29,283 nucleotides of DNA from Desulfuromonadales bacterium (GTDB lineage: Bacteria > Desulfobacterota > Desulfuromonadia > Desulfuromonadales > BM103), in assembly GCA_030630015.1 (NCBI GenBank), contig DAOVNV010000004.1:1-29283 (forward strand). The letters run 5' to 3'. Below, one piece after another: positions 22,228-29,244 of this stretch (position 1 is the first letter of the stretch; the number at the start of each line of letters is the position of its first letter). Made by a program: the position numbers and the translations under genes. The notes below the pieces were generated by a model. That model saw nothing but the letters and a program-made list of their open reading frames with translations. It was not told where the DNA came from and searched no databases.

Positions 22228-22255
22228 ATTTTATAATGCAATAGTGTCAGGTCAG
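22228..22255 (-). promoter_or_regulatory. Candidate rho promoter
   Basis: The -35 CTGACC (22255-22250) and -10 TAAAAT (22233-22228) have a 16-nt spacer, giving a leader of about 70 nt. The -10 matches consensus at five of six bases and the -35 at four of six. Confidence 0.45.
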
Positions 22256-22564
22256 GGTCAGGCTCGTTACCCGGGGTTCGTCAGAAGCGACTGGCAGGTT
22301 CTCGCAAACGGAAACACATCAATCCGACAGTATTCCGCATATGTAACAATGAATTTGATCGTCGATATAAAGTATAAGTGCTTTTACGGGTTAGTTACGA
22401 GGCGTATATATGTACGAATTAGATAATCGTTTCGAAAGGGAATAAGCTGTATCAGGTTGCTCAGGAAGGTCCGAGTCGTTATTTCACACATACTTACCGA
22501 GTTTTCCTCGCGCTGTCAATGGCTATTTTAGCATATTCCTCGAATCCGCGGGGAACCAACAGAT
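22256..22564. other. AT-rich spacer between gluQ and rho, no gene recognised
   Basis: This 309-nt stretch is visibly richer in A and T (especially 22350-22440) than the surrounding coding DNA. No terminator with a U-tract is seen after gluQ. A minus-strand TTGACA with TAAGTA 17 nt downstream (about 22518-22490) is a possible promoter ahead of a 35-codon open frame (22384-22491) that has no ribosome-binding site. A small RNA is possible but unsupported. Confidence 0.3.
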
Positions 22565-23515
22565 TCAGCTTTTGTTTTCATTGCCGACCAGGCGCTGATC
22601 GCACATGAGTACACGCCTTATGTTGAAATGTGTCACCCCCCAGGAGAGGACTTCGACAGGATCCGCCCCTCTGATCGACAGGGGAACATCCTGCCCTAGG
22701 AACTGCAGGATGCGACAGACAAGGACTCCTTCCCGACCGGACTCTGGGGTATCGATGATCCCCTGACGCTTGCTGATTTTTTTACCTGCAGCATTCAGGG
22801 CCAACGGCAGATGAACATAGGATGGGATCGGGTAGCCCAGGCAACTCTGCAAAAAGATCTGCCTGGGCGTGGAGGAAAGCAGATCTGCTCCACGCACAAC
22901 CTGGTTGATGCCCGAAGCAGCATCGTCGACAACAACAGCGAGTTGATAAGCAAAAAGACCATCGGCACGGCGCAACACAAAATCACCCACCACCCGGGAA
23001 AGTATCTGTTCGTGCGAACCGAACACCCCATCGACAAAACACACCTGCTCTTCCGGAACCTTGATGCGCAGGGCCCGAGGTCGCCGACCCGGTGCCAGAC
23101 CGTGACGACAGGTCCCAGGATAAACAGGGCCCTCCTCACCAGGGTGCGGAGCACTCGCCAGAATCTCTTTGCGTGAGCAGCCACAATCGAACAACAAGCC
23201 ACGCTGTTCAAGAGATGCCAGTGCCGCCGAGTAAGCGCCGCTGCGTTGACTCTGCCAAATGACCGGGCCATCCCAATGCAGACCAAGCAGTTCCAGGGTG
23301 CGCATAATCTCGTCAGCCGCACCGGGGACAACTCGAGGGGTATCGAGATCTTCCATACGCAGCAACCAGCGGCCGGCAGCCTGGCGTGCCAGGCAGTAGC
23401 TGCCCACAGCAGCAACCAACGACCCGAAATGCAACGGACCGGTAGGGCTGGGCGCAAAACGACCGATCACTGGGGCAACATCGGATTGTGCAGTTTCAGG
23501 CAACAAGGTGTTCAC
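22565..23515 (-). CDS. gluQ: Glutamyl-Q tRNA(Asp) synthetase
   Basis: This truncated GluRS paralogue (YadB) lacks the anticodon-binding domain and attaches glutamate to queuosine 34 of tRNA-Asp. The 316-residue protein has GRFAPSPTGPLHFGSL (class I HIGH-like motif), MEDLDTPR, the zinc-binding CGCSR...YPGTC that GluRS proper usually lacks in this arrangement, LAVVVDDAASGINQVVRG, and KISKRQG in place of KMSKS. The C-terminus ends where the catalytic domain ends. Start is GTG (23515), with a weak ribosome-binding site. It is divergent from the Rrf2 gene, 162 nt apart. Confidence 0.95.
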   Translation of the reverse strand: MNTLLPETAQSDVAPVIGRFAPSPTGPLHFGSLVAAVGSYCLARQAAGRWLLRMEDLDTPRVVPGAADEIMRTLELLGLHWDGPVIWQSQRSGAYSAALASLEQRGLLFDCGCSRKEILASAPHPGEEGPVYPGTCRHGLAPGRRPRALRIKVPEEQVCFVDGVFGSHEQILSRVVGDFVLRRADGLFAYQLAVVVDDAASGINQVVRGADLLSSTPRQIFLQSCLGYPIPSYVHLPLALNAAGKKISKRQGIIDTPESGREGVLVCRILQFLGQDVPLSIRGADPVEVLSWGVTHFNIRRVLMCDQRLVGNENKS

Positions 23516-23604
23516 GATTCCGATGATGACCTCCGGTCAAGATGCTGTCAACTGCCAGCACCAGGTGAAACTCTGACCATTGAACGAGAAAAGATACGTA
23601 AACA

Positions 23605-23651
23605 TTGACAAAAAGCAAAAAAACGACTATTTCATTACTAGACTTGTCAAG
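23605..23651 (+). promoter_or_regulatory. Candidate promoter and palindromic operator for the Rrf2 gene
   Basis: A perfect -35 TTGACA (23605-23610) is followed 17 nt later by TATTTC (23628-23633), a weak -10. The odd palindrome CTTGTCAAG (23643-23651) covers the likely start site, where a repressor could bind. Autoregulation is inference from Rrf2 family habits. Confidence 0.45.
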
Positions 23652-23677
23652 AACTTTCTGCTGGAGATACCCTGACC

Positions 23678-24133
23678 TTGATTATCACCCGTGCTACTGA
23701 ATATGCTATTCGTGCAATTCTTTTCATGGCGGCCCAGCCGCCCGGCGAGATCGTTTATAAACGCGATATCTGCAAAGCGCAGGAAATCACCCCGGCCTTC
23801 CTGACTAAGATCCTTCAGCCGCTGATCAAGGATGGCATAGTAGGTTCGCAGCGCGGAGTCGGTGGTGGATTCTTTTTGACCAAGGATCCTGCCGAGATTA
23901 CCCTTCTGGATATTGTCAAGAGCCAGGAGGGCCCTGTTTATCTGAATCAATGCCTGATCGAGCAAGGCATTTGCAACCGCGAGTTTTTCTGCCCAGTCCA
24001 TGGTGCATGGAAAGAAATCCGCGAAGAATTCATGGCGACGCTGGATCGATACGACTTTGCCAGTTTGGCCGAACAGCAGAAAAAAATCCAGCCGGCGGGC
24101 CTAACACCCCCGGCTAAGAAAGATACAACCTGA
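23678..24133 (+). CDS. Rrf2 family transcriptional regulator with three cysteines
   Basis: This 151-residue winged-helix regulator starts (TTG)IITRATEYAIRAILFMA, the Rrf2 signature, with the wing GSQRGVGGGFFLTK. The dimer region carries CLIEQGICNREFFCPVH, three cysteines spaced C-x7-C-x5-C, like the Fe-S ligands of IscR and NsrR (IscR has C-x5-C-x5-C). This makes an iron-sulfur or NO/redox sensor plausible but does not prove it. The start has GGAG 11 bases upstream. It is the first plus-strand gene and lies directly before the cytochrome-barrel pair, so it may regulate that operon. It is not next to isc genes, so it is unlikely to be IscR itself. Confidence 0.92.
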   Translation: MIITRATEYAIRAILFMAAQPPGEIVYKRDICKAQEITPAFLTKILQPLIKDGIVGSQRGVGGGFFLTKDPAEITLLDIVKSQEGPVYLNQCLIEQGICNREFFCPVHGAWKEIREEFMATLDRYDFASLAEQQKKIQPAGLTPPAKKDTT

Positions 24134-24486
24134 TTCCGTGGGTAGAGGTGCACTCACAAAAAATCTTGAGATGGCTTAGCAAAAAACACCCTGGAGACCA
24201 GGAGGGCAAGTTTCCAGGGCGAAGCAGGAAACTGCGTCCAGTTTCCTGTGTGATTGCTTAATTTCATTATACCTTCAGGTTCCATAAAATACCAATGGAC
24301 CCGAGGTTTTTATTTATACCTGGCTCGAAAATAAATGGTGGGTCCAGGTTTCAGGGAGATCTTCACAACAGCATCGCCCCGCAACGCCTGATGCTGGAAT
24401 GGGTTCGTTCCACTCTATGAACAGGCCGGGCGGGAAGAGCCTCCCGTTGTTCCTTGTCGATTGAATAGACATCGGGAGGTCTGAAG
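24134..24486 (+). promoter_or_regulatory. Structured leader of the cytochrome operon
   Basis: This 353-nt gene-free stretch is full of complementary segments. CCCTGGA (24189-24195) pairs with TCCAGGG (24213-24219). CAGGAAACTG (24225-24234) pairs perfectly with CAGTTTCCTG (24239-24248) over a 4-nt loop. AGTTTCC at 24209-24215 and at 24240-24246 are identical, so GGAAACT (24227-24233) can pair with either. Further down, GGGTCCA (24340-24346) pairs with TGGACCC (24296-24302), and the overlapping CCAGGT (24344-24349) pairs with ACCTGG (24318-24323). No stem is followed by a U-tract, and no riboswitch class I know fits. No convincing promoter was found. Confidence 0.45.
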
Positions 24487-25461
24487 TTGCCACACATCAT
24501 CCTCATTGCCGCTATTCTCCCCTGTCTTATCGCTGCAGCCTGCACCAACCTCGACAGCCTGAAAACAGCCAGACCGATCGCTCCGATTCAGAGTTACGAA
24601 ACACTTCTGGTCGGCAGTCTCGAAGCAGACTATATCGGCGACGAGAACTGTCTGAAAAGTTGCCACAAGCACGACAAGATAGCACAAGACTTCAAGCACT
24701 CCGTACACGGCGATCAGATTTCCGGCGAAACGGGTCTGCCACTGGTCAACTGTGAATCCTGCCATGGTCCCGGCAGCTTGGCCGTCGAGCATGCCGCTGA
24801 AACCGGCAAATGCGCCTTTGAAACACTGATCCCGCTCGAGGAACTTCCCGCCCAGGCACAATCGATGTTATGTCTGAAGTGCCATTCGGCGGCATCAACT
24901 CCGATCCTGCACAACTGGATGGCCAGCACGCACGCCGACAACGACGTCAGCTGTTTCGACTGTCACCAACTGCACAAGGGCCCGCAACAGAAGGTCGACC
25001 GCCATGAACAGGAACAGACCTGTTTCGGTTGTCACCAGGAAACTCGCATGCAGTTCGCCCAGTTTTCCCACCACCCACTCCACCAGAAAGTTGTTTGTTC
25101 AGACTGTCACAATACGCACGGCGGCACCCAGAAGAATTCCCTGCTCGGCAGTACAACCCGGGAGACCTGCACCCGTTGTCACATGGAATACCAGGGCCCG
25201 TTTGTTTACGAACACGCCGACATCACCGAGGACTGCATCAACTGCCACCAGGCGCACGGGTCACCCAATGAGCCTCTCCTCCAGGTGTCTCAGCCTTTCC
25301 TGTGTCTGCAGTGTCATGCCGGCCATCTCGGCGGAGAAGGCGGTCTTGACAACAGTTCGACCAAGCAGGCTTTTTACAATCGCTGCACAGATTGCCACTC
25401 GGCCATTCATGGAACCGACATTCCATCGGCCCATGGACGCGGCTCTTTCATTGCCCGCTGA
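24487..25461 (+). CDS. DmsE/MtrA-like decaheme c-type cytochrome, putative lipoprotein
   Basis: This 324-residue periplasmic multiheme cytochrome has nine CXXCH motifs (CESCH, CLKCH, CFDCH, CFGCH, CSDCH, CTRCH, CINCH, CLQCH, CTDCH) plus a first site reading CLKSCH, a CX3CH variant, giving ten probable hemes. Length and motif spacing match the DmsE/MtrA family, which threads a barrel to carry electrons across the outer membrane. A hydrophobic N-terminus ends in LIAAAC (C19), a plausible lipobox, although it lacks the usual Lys/Arg. The TTG start is seven bases after GGAGG, with an in-frame stop shortly upstream, so the start is secure. The barrel gene follows after 27 nt. Direction of electron flow cannot be told from sequence. 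Confidence 0.92.
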   Translation: MPHIILIAAILPCLIAAACTNLDSLKTARPIAPIQSYETLLVGSLEADYIGDENCLKSCHKHDKIAQDFKHSVHGDQISGETGLPLVNCESCHGPGSLAVEHAAETGKCAFETLIPLEELPAQAQSMLCLKCHSAASTPILHNWMASTHADNDVSCFDCHQLHKGPQQKVDRHEQEQTCFGCHQETRMQFAQFSHHPLHQKVVCSDCHNTHGGTQKNSLLGSTTRETCTRCHMEYQGPFVYEHADITEDCINCHQAHGSPNEPLLQVSQPFLCLQCHAGHLGGEGGLDNSSTKQAFYNRCTDCHSAIHGTDIPSAHGRGSFIAR

Positions 25462-25488
25462 CGGAACCGAAAGCGAGGAAGTGCCGGT

Positions 25489-27579
25489 ATGTTCAAGGAA
25501 ATGATTGTGATATTTCGTAAAATGAGCCTGCTCTGGCTCATGGTGAGTTTGTTCTGCCTTGCAGTGGCAGGGTCTCTTCAAGCAGAGACAGGCGACAACG
25601 ATCCGACCATGGCGGAGGACCCCCAACAGGTCCAGGCATCAATCGGCTATCGTGGCGTAAGTGTCAGCGACTCCCCGAATCGGGCGAAAGAATACGACAG
25701 CCTTGAGTCCAGTCCGACCTTCGACCTGATATACCGGGGAGGCGGAGAGAGCACCGAAACCTTTCTGGATATCCATTTCCTCAATGAAAATGACTACTAT
25801 TTCGAAACGGACCTGAGCCTCCGCTCCCAGTTGCGCTTCCGCTTCCTCAACGAGCGGCTCTATCACAACCTGGACCATTTTCCCTACGATACGGACAGCG
25901 CTGCGGAAGCCCGGCCGGACGCGGTCTTTCTCGGTGATACCCAGGTCGATTACCTTGACCATACTCCAGGCCGGGATTACCAGGTCCGCGTTGAGCAGAC
26001 CGAGGCCTCCCTGCGTTACAGGATTCCTGATTACCCGGCGCATGCCAGCCTTAAATACTTTCGCTGGGAGAAAAAAGGCACTCGGCAGTTGCGCTTTGTC
26101 GACGAGGGCTGCACCAGTTGCCATATGCAGAGCCGAAGCCTGCAGATCAACCAGGCCACCGAAGAAGTAACCGCCGGGCTCGATGCCCACCTCGGGTTTT
26201 TTGACCTGATTTTCGAGCAGGTGGTCCGCACCTTCAGAAACAGGGCGGCAACCCCGGTCGATACATTTGAAGGAAACTTCCTGCTGGTACCCGGCGACTA
26301 CCAGCATGACGATGTACCTGACACACGCTTTACACAAAGCACCCTGAAAGCTCATACGACGCTGGGCGGAGGATTTGTTGCCAACGCCAGTGTTTCGGTT
26401 GGTAAACGTGAAAACGAATCGTCACTGAACGATGTTTTCCCCGTCAAGGCAGAAACCGACTTCCGCAAACTGGCCAGTGATGTCACCTACATCCCTTCGT
26501 CGAAATGGACCCTCAATCTGCGCTACCGCATGCTTGATCTCGACCAGAGCAATGTCTCGTCCATCGGCGGGGCCGGCTACCAGGAATGGAGGAGCGGCGG
26601 GACACCACAAACCTTTGACGTCCGAAATAGTATTGATCTGGAGCGCAGCTTCTACGAAGCCTCACTCAGCTACCGGCCAACCCCACAGCTGACCCTGAAG
26701 GGCAACTATCACCGAGAGGACATCCATCGCAGCGGCACCAACGGCCCGGTCCAGCACAGCGGCGTTCTCAACGTCACAGACCCATACTGGGAACTGCCCT
26801 CTAATGAAACCATCCAGAAGATCCGCCTGACTGCCTCTTCACGGTTGCTCGCCAAAAATGCGCTGAAGCTCCAGGGTTGGTATGAATTCCAAACCTCAGA
26901 TGATCCTGCCTACAGCATTTCGATCGAAAAGGGCCACACCCTGTTCCTCAGTGCAACCTATCGTCACAACCCGTTGTGGGGCGGCTCTGCGAGTCTCAGA
27001 GTCAGAGACCTGGAGAACAGCGGATACCAAACCAGTCAGTTTGACGAGACACCAAGCCCCGTCTTTTTCGGGAGAAACCGTAACCAAAACCAGCAGAATG
27101 CAAGCCTGGGGTTCTGGATCAACCCCCTGGCCGGCCTCTCTTGTGATGCGAATTACGGCTACCTGAGATCCCATATCGAGCAGGATCTGCTCTACGGCAG
27201 CCAGTCCCCTTCCTTCTCAATAGAAGACACAGCGGATTACAGCCAGACAGTTCACACCCTCTCGGCCGGCGCCAACTGGCAGATCACCGAACAACTGGGT
27301 TGCCGTCTGGAAGGCTACCATATTCGTTCCAAAGCGGCCTACTCACCGGATTTCCCCGCCGAAACCCTCACCCTCGGCATCGCGACAGCTGAAGACCTGC
27401 AGGAGATCAGCCGAGTCGATCTCCGTCAAAATGGCATCAAGGGCCGCCTCAACTGGCAGATATCTGAGCAGTGGGCGGCACGTTTCGAAATGGCCCTGGA
27501 CGACTATGACGATCAGAACAGCAGCCTGTTCGACGGATCGGTCGAGACCTGCATGGCCAGCCTGACCAGAACCTGGTAG
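25489..27579 (+). CDS. MtrB/PioB-like outer-membrane beta-barrel with one CXXCH motif
   Basis: This 696-residue secreted protein has a signal peptide (cleavage likely after residue 32, SLQA). The rest is a run of alternating polar/hydrophobic strands ending in LTRTW, with the terminal aromatic residue expected of barrels inserted by BAM. Size and its place after a decaheme cytochrome match MtrB/PioB/DmsF-type porins that sheath the cytochrome. Unlike the N-terminal CXXC of MtrB, it has a full heme-binding CTSCH at 208-212, in a segment between predicted strands. There are few other cysteines. ATG 25489 has GAGGAA upstream. No surface multiheme cytochrome gene follows; metX comes next, so the conduit resembles two-component PioAB/MtoAB more than MtrCAB. 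Confidence 0.85.
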   Translation: MFKEMIVIFRKMSLLWLMVSLFCLAVAGSLQAETGDNDPTMAEDPQQVQASIGYRGVSVSDSPNRAKEYDSLESSPTFDLIYRGGGESTETFLDIHFLNENDYYFETDLSLRSQLRFRFLNERLYHNLDHFPYDTDSAAEARPDAVFLGDTQVDYLDHTPGRDYQVRVEQTEASLRYRIPDYPAHASLKYFRWEKKGTRQLRFVDEGCTSCHMQSRSLQINQATEEVTAGLDAHLGFFDLIFEQVVRTFRNRAATPVDTFEGNFLLVPGDYQHDDVPDTRFTQSTLKAHTTLGGGFVANASVSVGKRENESSLNDVFPVKAETDFRKLASDVTYIPSSKWTLNLRYRMLDLDQSNVSSIGGAGYQEWRSGGTPQTFDVRNSIDLERSFYEASLSYRPTPQLTLKGNYHREDIHRSGTNGPVQHSGVLNVTDPYWELPSNETIQKIRLTASSRLLAKNALKLQGWYEFQTSDDPAYSISIEKGHTLFLSATYRHNPLWGGSASLRVRDLENSGYQTSQFDETPSPVFFGRNRNQNQQNASLGFWINPLAGLSCDANYGYLRSHIEQDLLYGSQSPSFSIEDTADYSQTVHTLSAGANWQITEQLGCRLEGYHIRSKAAYSPDFPAETLTLGIATAEDLQEISRVDLRQNGIKGRLNWQISEQWAARFEMALDDYDDQNSSLFDGSVETCMASLTRTW

Positions 27580-27668
27580 TTCACCGTTGGCCTGTTCCGG
27601 CAACATTCGTGGGTTCCAAGCCTTGCAGAAAAGCCCCAGTCACACGGCATACGGGCACGCGTAATCCG

Positions 27669-27697
27669 TTGACAACCCACAGACATTCCGTTAGAGT
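27669..27697 (+). promoter_or_regulatory. Sigma-70-type promoter of metX
   Basis: A perfect -35 TTGACA (27669-27674) and -10 TAGAGT (27692-27697) have a 17-nt spacer. The predicted start near 27704 lies about 16 nt before the riboswitch P1 helix. Confidence 0.7.
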
Positions 27698-27719
27698 TCG
27701 AGAACTGCAAGAAATTGCA

Positions 27720-27844
27720 CGTCTTTATCCAGAGTGGCGGAGGGATTGGCCCTGCGAAGCCACAGCAACCGGTTCGCCGAAGTATCAACAAAGGCGGATG
27801 TCAGGTGCTAAATCCAACCCCTTGACGGGGGGGAGATGAGGACG
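27720..27844 (+). promoter_or_regulatory. SAM-I (S-box) riboswitch aptamer upstream of metX
   Basis: The conserved S-box core is present: CTTTATCCAGAGTGGCGGAG, then GGGATTGGCCCTGCGAAGCC, AGCAACC and AGGTGCTAAATCC. P1 pairs 27721-27729 with 27835-27843 (9 bp, two wobble). The 3' strand of P1 (27833-27843) can instead pair with the terminator 5' arm (27881-27890), giving an antiterminator when SAM is absent. Methionine-pathway context (metX) fits. Expected behaviour is OFF when SAM is abundant. Confidence 0.95.
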
Positions 27845-27879
27845 GAACCTGCGGTATTCTGGTCAGCCTATACCTGCAC

Positions 27880-27914
27880 GGTCCCTTCTCACTCATTGGG
27901 AAGGGGCCTTTTTT
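27880..27914 (+). terminator. SAM-controlled attenuator terminator before metX
   Basis: GGTCCCTT (27880-27887) pairs with AAGGGGCC (27901-27908, one wobble) and is followed by six Ts (27909-27914). The metX ribosome-binding site GGAG (27917-27920) lies directly behind it. Confidence 0.92.
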
Positions 27915-27925
27915 ATGGAGTGTCC

Positions 27926-29041
27926 ATGACCGGGTCCGTTGGTCTTGTCAAAACCGAAACGGCCGAATTCGATGTTGAACTCCAACTCGAGAGCGGGCGA
28001 CTGCTGAGTCCGATTACGCTGGCCTACGAAACCTACGGGTCTTTAAGCCAGGCCAGGGACAACGTGGTCTGGGTTGCGCACGCCTGGACCGGCGATGCGC
28101 ATGCGGCAGGCAAACATACCCTTGAGGACCGTCGCCCCGGCTGGTGGGACGACATGATCGGTCCCGGCAAGGTTCTCGATACCGACCGCTATTTCGTCGT
28201 CTGCTCCAATGTTATCGGATCGTGCTTCGGCTCCACAGGGCCGACCAGCAGCAACCCACGGACAAGCAAGCCATTCAACCTTGCCTTTCCGGTGATCATG
28301 GTACGGGATATGGTCCACGCCCAGCAACTGCTTCTTGATCATCTCGGGATTGAACAGGTCCTGACCGTCATCGGCGGCAGCATGGGCGCCATGCAGGCCC
28401 TGGAATGGGCTGTGCACTACCCGGAACGAACCCGTTCCGTGATCCCGATCGCCGGTTCCGGCTGCCAGTCTCCGATGGCCACCTCGCTCAACGCCGTGGC
28501 CAGACAGGCTATCTACAATGATCCTCTGTGGCGCAAGGGCAACTATAAACCCGAGCATCCGCCTGCAGACGGGCTGGCACTGGCACGCTCAATCGGGCAC
28601 ATTTCCTTCCTTTCCGATACATCCATGCATCTCAAGTTCGGACGCAGGTTCTCCGTTCGTGACGGCATCTTCGATTTTTTCGGTCAATTCGAAGTGGAAC
28701 GCTACCTGGAATACAATGGCAGGAATTTCGTCGATCGCTTCGATACCAACAGCTTCCTCTACCTGGCCAAGGCACTCGATCTGTACGACGTGGCATGGGG
28801 TTTTGACAGCCTGGCCGAAGCGCTGTCCAGCGTGACCTGTTCATCACTCTGGTTTGCGTTCACTTCGGACTGGCTGTATCCGCCTTACCAAACGGAAACG
28901 GTTGTCGAAGAGTTGCAGAAGCAGGGGAAACCGGTGGAGTATCACCTGATCGAATCAGATTATGGTCATGATTCGTTCCTGGTGGAACCGGAGAAATTCA
29001 CTCCGAAGGTTGTTGCGTTTCTTGACAAACTATCAGCCTGA
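27926..29041 (+). CDS. metX: Homoserine O-acyltransferase (MetX family)
   Basis: MetX acylates L-homoserine with acetyl-CoA (or succinyl-CoA in some members), opening methionine synthesis. The 371-residue alpha/beta hydrolase has the oxyanion-region NVVWVAHAWTGDAHAAG, CSNVIGSCFGSTGPTS, the nucleophile elbow GGSMGAMQALEW (S152), the catalytic aspartate in FTSDWLYPP (D315) and histidine in DYGHDSF (H348), so the triad is complete. The elbow has Ala where GGSMGGMQ is common. Acetyl versus succinyl preference cannot be read safely. The ATG at 27926 has GGAG five bases upstream; an in-frame ATG at 27836 lies inside the riboswitch and is rejected. Regulated by the upstream SAM-I riboswitch. Confidence 0.96.
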   Translation: MTGSVGLVKTETAEFDVELQLESGRLLSPITLAYETYGSLSQARDNVVWVAHAWTGDAHAAGKHTLEDRRPGWWDDMIGPGKVLDTDRYFVVCSNVIGSCFGSTGPTSSNPRTSKPFNLAFPVIMVRDMVHAQQLLLDHLGIEQVLTVIGGSMGAMQALEWAVHYPERTRSVIPIAGSGCQSPMATSLNAVARQAIYNDPLWRKGNYKPEHPPADGLALARSIGHISFLSDTSMHLKFGRRFSVRDGIFDFFGQFEVERYLEYNGRNFVDRFDTNSFLYLAKALDLYDVAWGFDSLAEALSSVTCSSLWFAFTSDWLYPPYQTETVVEELQKQGKPVEYHLIESDYGHDSFLVEPEKFTPKVVAFLDKLSA

Positions 29042-29055
29042 AGCGGACCCGCCTT

Positions 29056-29244
29056 TTACTTCTTTTTCTTCTGATCAAAAAGATCCAGTTGGTTGTAGCG
29101 ATGCTTCTCAACCTTGAAAGGCAGGGGGTAATAGCGGGGGCACTCCACCAACAGGCTAGTCGCCGGTTGTTTACAGGGGCGCAGGCACTTAATGCACAGG
29201 GGATTGAATTGCTTGTCGGACTTGCCGTCGTCTTGCGTGCTCAT
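29056..29244 (-). CDS. Small cysteine-rich protein of unknown function
   Basis: This 62-residue ORF carries NPLCIKCLRPCKQP and LLVECPRYYP, i.e. C-x2-C-x3-C with a fourth cysteine about 14 residues later, suggesting a small metal-binding knuckle. It ends in a lysine run (FDQKKKK). I do not recognise a family. The ATG at 29244 has only a weak GAGA upstream. It converges with metX with 14 nt between the stops, an arrangement consistent with a real gene. No intrinsic terminator is seen between them. Confidence 0.55.
   Translation of the reverse strand: MSTQDDGKSDKQFNPLCIKCLRPCKQPATSLLVECPRYYPLPFKVEKHRYNQLDLFDQKKKK

Noticed and set aside
22384..22491. 35-codon minus-strand ORF in the AT-rich spacer
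   Set aside because: It has no ribosome-binding site and no recognisable motif, and an ORF this short is expected by chance.
24187..24248. GEMM (cyclic-di-GMP/cGAMP) riboswitch ahead of the cytochrome
   Set aside because: AGGGCAA and a GTTTCC/GGAAAC pairing look superficially similar, but the conserved ACGCAAAG segment and the second helix are missing.
24225..24248. Intrinsic terminator of the Rrf2 gene
   Set aside because: The stem is perfect, but the following bases (TGTGATTGC) are not a U-tract.
29043..29062. Terminator between metX and the convergent small ORF
   Set aside because: The only stem is 4 bp with a 2-nt loop, too weak despite T-rich sequence downstream.
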